NCBI GenBank assembly: GCA_003455715.1
Contig: DMQJ01000090.1
Location: forward strand, 1-8,813
Direction: 5' to 3'
Length of the DNA: 8,813 bases
Source: Acidimicrobiaceae bacterium
GTDB taxonomy: Bacteria; Actinomycetota; Acidimicrobiia; Acidimicrobiales; Ilumatobacteraceae
Position 1 is the first letter of the stretch. Each line of letters opens with the position of its first letter. The notes below the pieces were generated by a model. The model did no database searches. It was not told where the DNA came from and was given only the letters and a program-made list of their open reading frames with translations. Below are positions 5,791 through 8,813 of this stretch, one piece after another. The translations under genes and the position numbers were made by a program.

Positions 5791-7421
5791 GTGCGGCGCG
5801 TCTGCATCGCTTCGTGCTGGCGCACCTGTTCACCGTGGTGGGGGAGTGGATTGCGCTCATTGGCGTTGCCGTCTACGCGTACCAGTGGGGCGGCGCTACG
5901 GCTGTGGGCTACCTCTCACTCGTGGTGCACGGCCCGCCGCAACTCGGTGCGCCACTTGCTGCGCACCTCACCGCCCGTTACGCGCCGCACACGGTTCGGC
6001 TGTGGGGCTTCGGGGCGCAGGCCATCACCCTGGGTGCGGCGGCGGGCGCTGCTGCCGCCGACCTTGCAGCGCCGGTGGTCACTGCGTTGGTGTCGCTGTC
6101 GTTGGTGGCCATCCACACACTGCGGCCGACCGGCGCTGTGTTGCTTCCGGCGATCTCGACCTCCACCGAGGAACTGGTGCGCGCCAACCTGCGCGTGTCG
6201 TACTGCGACAGCGTGTGCGGGCTCGTAGGGCCACTCACCGCGGCGGCCCTGGCGGGCCTCGGGCAGATCGCCACGGTGTTCGCCGTCAGCGCAGCGGGCT
6301 CGGTACTTGCGTTCGTGTTCACGGCCTGGCGCCCTGCGCCCGCTGGCCGTGTGCGACCTTCGGTGCTGGCTGACGCACCGAAGCGCGTGATGCGGGAAGT
6401 GGCCGCGGAGCTACGGGTCCGCAGGTGGGCCGTCGGGGTCCTGGGTGTCTCAGCCGCTCGCAACCTGGTGATTGGCGCGTTCGACGTGCTGCTGGTGATC
6501 GTGGCGCTCCAGTCGCTCGACCTTGGCCCTGGGGGCCCCGGGCTGCTGTCTGGTCTGGTGGGCGGTGGTGCGGCGCTGAGCGTCGTTGTCATCACGGCTG
6601 CGGTGCGCCGCGCGCGGCTGCGTCGTGCGCTCTCGGTCGGCATTGTCGTGTCGGCAGCGCTGCTCGTCTTGCTCGGTGTCGTCACCGAGCGACCGGTGGT
6701 GTTCGTGGCCCTCCCGCTGCTGGGTGTGTGCCTGTCGGCGATGGAGAACCTCAGCCGCATGTTGCTGCAGCGATCCACCGACCCGCGCCGGTTGGGGCCG
6801 TTGTTCGCCGGGTTCGGGTTGGTCGGCGGCCTGTCGCAACTGGCGGGCGCCGGGCTGGGCCAAGTGGTGACCGCGTTGGTCGGTGCGGAGACCGGTCTGG
6901 TGGTCGTGGGTGGTGTCTTGGCCGTGCTGGCGCTGCTCACCAGCCGCGCCCTGGGCGACGCCGATGCACACGCCAGCGTTCCGGTGGTGGAGATGTCGTT
7001 GCTGTCGAAGCTGCCGTTGTTCGCCCCGCTGCATGCGGCCTCGCTGGAGGCGGTCGCTCGCGCCGCCGAGCATCAGCAGGTCGTCGCGGGCGACGTGCTC
7101 ATCCGCCAGGGCGATCGCGGCGACGTGTTCTACGCCGTGGTCACGGGCGAGTTCGACATCGACATGAATGGTGTGTTCATCCGCTCCGCACCGCAGGGCG
7201 ACTTCTTCGGCGAAGTGGCGTTGCTCAACGACTCGCCACGCACCGCCACGGTCACCGCGCGCACGAACGGGGAGATGCTCGTCATCCATCGCGAGCCGTT
7301 CCTGGTGGCCATCACCGGGCACGAAGCGGCACATGCGGCCGCCACCACCTACGTGGTGGAGATGGACCTCGAGGAGAAGATGAGACGCACGAGCGGCGGC
7401 TCGTCGTCTGCACCGTCGTAG
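5787..7421 (+). CDS. MFS-like membrane transporter with C-terminal cyclic-nucleotide-binding domain
   Basis: A 544-residue inner-membrane protein. Residues 1 to about 390 hold roughly 11-12 hydrophobic helices in a major-facilitator-like layout, with a polar loop near 185-215 separating two halves. Residues of about 403-525 form a cyclic-nucleotide-binding domain. It starts with the LLSKLPLFAPL helix, continues through VLIRQGDRGDVFYAVVTGE, and has a complete phosphate-binding cassette, FFGEVALLNDSPRTATV at 473-489, with E476 and R485 at the residues that contact ribose and cyclic phosphate in CAP and PKA-R domains. The start is the ATG at 5787, whose ATGA overlaps the stop of the cyclase gene; a GTG at 5781 is an in-frame alternative. 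The coupling suggests that the two proteins work together, with the cyclic nucleotide gating transport. Mycobacterial Rv3239c and Rv3728 combine an MFS part, this domain and a patatin domain; the patatin part is absent here. The transported substrate is unknown. Confidence 0.88.
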   Translation: MSAARLHRFVLAHLFTVVGEWIALIGVAVYAYQWGGATAVGYLSLVVHGPPQLGAPLAAHLTARYAPHTVRLWGFGAQAITLGAAAGAAAADLAAPVVTALVSLSLVAIHTLRPTGAVLLPAISTSTEELVRANLRVSYCDSVCGLVGPLTAAALAGLGQIATVFAVSAAGSVLAFVFTAWRPAPAGRVRPSVLADAPKRVMREVAAELRVRRWAVGVLGVSAARNLVIGAFDVLLVIVALQSLDLGPGGPGLLSGLVGGGAALSVVVITAAVRRARLRRALSVGIVVSAALLVLLGVVTERPVVFVALPLLGVCLSAMENLSRMLLQRSTDPRRLGPLFAGFGLVGGLSQLAGAGLGQVVTALVGAETGLVVVGGVLAVLALLTSRALGDADAHASVPVVEMSLLSKLPLFAPLHAASLEAVARAAEHQQVVAGDVLIRQGDRGDVFYAVVTGEFDIDMNGVFIRSAPQGDFFGEVALLNDSPRTATVTARTNGEMLVIHREPFLVAITGHEAAHAAATTYVVEMDLEEKMRRTSGGSSSAPS

Positions 7422-7424
7422 CGT
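7419..7424 (+). promoter_or_regulatory. -10 box TAGCGT of the decarboxylase gene, overlapping the upstream stop codon
   Basis: TAGCGT fits TAnnnT and ends 7 nt before the ATG at 7432. Its first three bases are the TAG stop codon of the transporter gene. The arrangement closely resembles TAGTGT before the cyclase gene: TAG-pyrimidine-GT, a GC-only spacer, then ATGAC. No -35 consensus or Shine-Dalgarno sequence is seen, so a leaderless transcript is inferred. Read-through from the transporter gene, 10 bp away, is also possible. Confidence 0.45.
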
Positions 7425-7431
7425 GGCGGGC

Positions 7432-8813
7432 ATGACCCCCGACGAGTTCCGTCAACACGGCCACGCACTCATCGACTGGATCGCCGAGTACTTGGAGGGG
7501 GTGGAGCAACACCCCGTGGGTTCGCGGGTGCAGCCCGGCGACATCCGCGCGTCGTTGCCCGAACACCCGCCGGCAGCGGTGGTGCGCGGCGAGGCCGAGC
7601 CGTTCGCCGACGTACTGGCCGACCTCGACCGCATCGTGATGCCCGGCATCACCCACTGGCAGCACCCGAGCTTCTTCGCCTACTTCCCGGGCAACACCTC
7701 GTACCCGGCCATCTTGGGCGACCTCGCCGCGTCGGGCCTCGGGGTGCAGGGCATGAGCTGGGTCACCAGTCCCGCCTGCACCGAGGTGGAGACGCTGATG
7801 ATGGACTGGATGCAGGAGCTGCTCGGCCTGCCCGACAAGTTCCGTTCGACGAGCGCCCACGGCGGCGGTGTCATCCAAGGCTCCGCGAGCGAGGCCACGC
7901 TCACGTCCATCCTCGCCGCCCGCTGGCGGGCCACCGGTGGGGCAGTGAATCACGATGGTGATACGTCTCGCCTGGTGGCCTACAGCACGTCGCAGTCGCA
8001 CTCCTCCATCGAGAAGGGCCTGCGCATCGCTGGCATCGGGGTGGACCGGATGCGGGTCGTGCCGCACGACCCGTCGACGTTCGCCATGGTGCCGGCCGAG
8101 TTGGCGCGCATGGTGGCGGCTGACCGGGCCGCGGGCCTGGTGCCGTTCTGGGTGTGCGCCAACCGCGGCACCACCAGTTCGCTGGCGTTCGACCCGATCC
8201 CCGAGATCGCCGAGGTGGCCGCGACGAACGGTCTGTGGCTGCACGTCGACGCGGCCATGAGCGGCATCGCCGCGTTGGCGCCCGAGCACCGCTGGGTGCA
8301 CGACGGCATGGAGTTCGCCGACAGTTACTGCACCAACCCGCACAAGTGGATGGGCGTCAACTTCGACTGCGACCTCTTCTACGTGGCCGACCGTTCGGCG
8401 CTACTCGGCGCGCTGAGCATTCTTCCCGAGTACCTGCGCTCGGCTGCGGCCGAGAGCGGTGCGGCCATCGACTACCGCGACTGGCAGATCCCCCTCGGCC
8501 GCCGCTTCCGGGCGCTGAAGCTGTGGTTCACGCTGCGGGCCGGCGGCGTGGGCGATGCGCAGGAGATGATCCGCCGCCACTGCGCGCTCACCCAGCAGCT
8601 GGCCGAGTGGGTGGCCCTCGACGACCGCTTCGAGATCGTCGCCCCGTACCCGCTGAACCTGCTGTGCGTGCGCCTGAAGGCTGGCGACCCTCACGCAGCC
8701 GACACGGCGACCGACGCGATGATCAGCGCCGCCAACGACACCGGCCTGGCCCTGTTCACCCGCACCGTGCTCGACGGCAAGGTGGCGTGCCGCATCTCCA
8801 TCGGCGGTCGCAC
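7432..8813 (+). CDS. PLP-dependent group II decarboxylase, aromatic-L-amino-acid decarboxylase family (3' truncated by window edge)
   Basis: Predicted cytoplasmic decarboxylase turning an aromatic or related L-amino acid into its amine plus CO2. All 460 complete codons are open, and the family is usually about 470-490 residues, so only a short tail is missing. Landmarks align with mammalian DOPA decarboxylase almost residue for residue: HWQHPSFFAYFP near 73-84, QGSASEATL, H190 in SQSHSSIEK (stacks on PLP), D273 in HVDAA (pairs with the PLP ring nitrogen), K305 in NPHKWMGVNFDCD (Schiff base), Y334 in PEYL (catalytic loop tyrosine) and DYRDWQIPLGRRFRALKLWF. Y334 predicts true decarboxylation; phenylalanine there marks plant aldehyde synthases. 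Two motifs deviate slightly: CANRGTTSS where ATLGTT-like sequence is common, and HVDAAMSG where HVDAAYAG is common. The substrate (Phe, Tyr, Trp, DOPA or another) cannot be assigned. It lies 10 bp after the transporter gene. Confidence 0.92.
   Translation, partial: MTPDEFRQHGHALIDWIAEYLEGVEQHPVGSRVQPGDIRASLPEHPPAAVVRGEAEPFADVLADLDRIVMPGITHWQHPSFFAYFPGNTSYPAILGDLAASGLGVQGMSWVTSPACTEVETLMMDWMQELLGLPDKFRSTSAHGGGVIQGSASEATLTSILAARWRATGGAVNHDGDTSRLVAYSTSQSHSSIEKGLRIAGIGVDRMRVVPHDPSTFAMVPAELARMVAADRAAGLVPFWVCANRGTTSSLAFDPIPEIAEVAATNGLWLHVDAAMSGIAALAPEHRWVHDGMEFADSYCTNPHKWMGVNFDCDLFYVADRSALLGALSILPEYLRSAAAESGAAIDYRDWQIPLGRRFRALKLWFTLRAGGVGDAQEMIRRHCALTQQLAEWVALDDRFEIVAPYPLNLLCVRLKAGDPHAADTATDAMISAANDTGLALFTRTVLDGKVACRISIGGR

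Noticed and set aside
7312..8343. A 343-residue minus-strand frame over the decarboxylase
   Set aside because: The plus strand encodes a clearly recognisable decarboxylase with all catalytic residues throughout this region.

Overview
This is a GC-rich, densely coding bacterial window with seven genes. The GC-biased third positions, the large cyclase/STAND regulator, a prokaryotic-type secreted phospholipase A2 and several TAnnnT -10 boxes placed 6 to 8 nt before ATG starts all suggest an actinobacterium. An Acidimicrobiia-like lineage (Ilumatobacter relatives) is my best guess, but that is inference, since no rRNA or other marker gene is present. I see no RNA genes, CRISPR array, insertion sequence, phage gene or long repeat.

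Layout from left to right: (1) a NudL-type Nudix CoA pyrophosphatase (+), which may begin upstream of the window; (2) a secreted phospholipase A2 (-), convergent with it; (3) a small lipoprotein-like membrane protein (+), divergent from the phospholipase across a 118-bp promoter region; (4) an epoxide-hydrolase-like alpha/beta hydrolase (-), convergent with gene 3; (5) a 1071-residue class III cyclase/AAA-ATPase/helical-repeat protein (+), divergent from gene 4 across only 58 bp; (6) an MFS-like membrane protein with a C-terminal cyclic-nucleotide-binding domain (+), which overlaps gene 5 by 4 bp; (7) a PLP-dependent group II decarboxylase of the aromatic-L-amino-acid decarboxylase family (+), cut by the right edge a few residues short of its end. 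No gap between genes exceeds 118 bp.

The most interesting part is the gene 5 and 6 pair. A protein with a cyclase homology domain and a STAND-type ATPase signalling core is translationally coupled to a membrane protein whose C-terminal domain looks built to bind a cyclic nucleotide. The simplest reading is a self-contained signal and response unit: an input sensed by the ATPase/repeat part changes cyclic-nucleotide output, which then gates transport. The caveat is that the cyclase domain keeps both metal-binding aspartates but has lost the usual lysine and asparagine of the active site, so its activity is uncertain.

At the regulatory level, genes 4, 5 and 7 each carry a TAnnnT box so close to the ATG that the mRNA should be leaderless or nearly so. 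The phospholipase instead has a conventional -35/-10 promoter, a short leader and a strong Shine-Dalgarno sequence. The gene 7 box overlaps the stop codon of gene 6.
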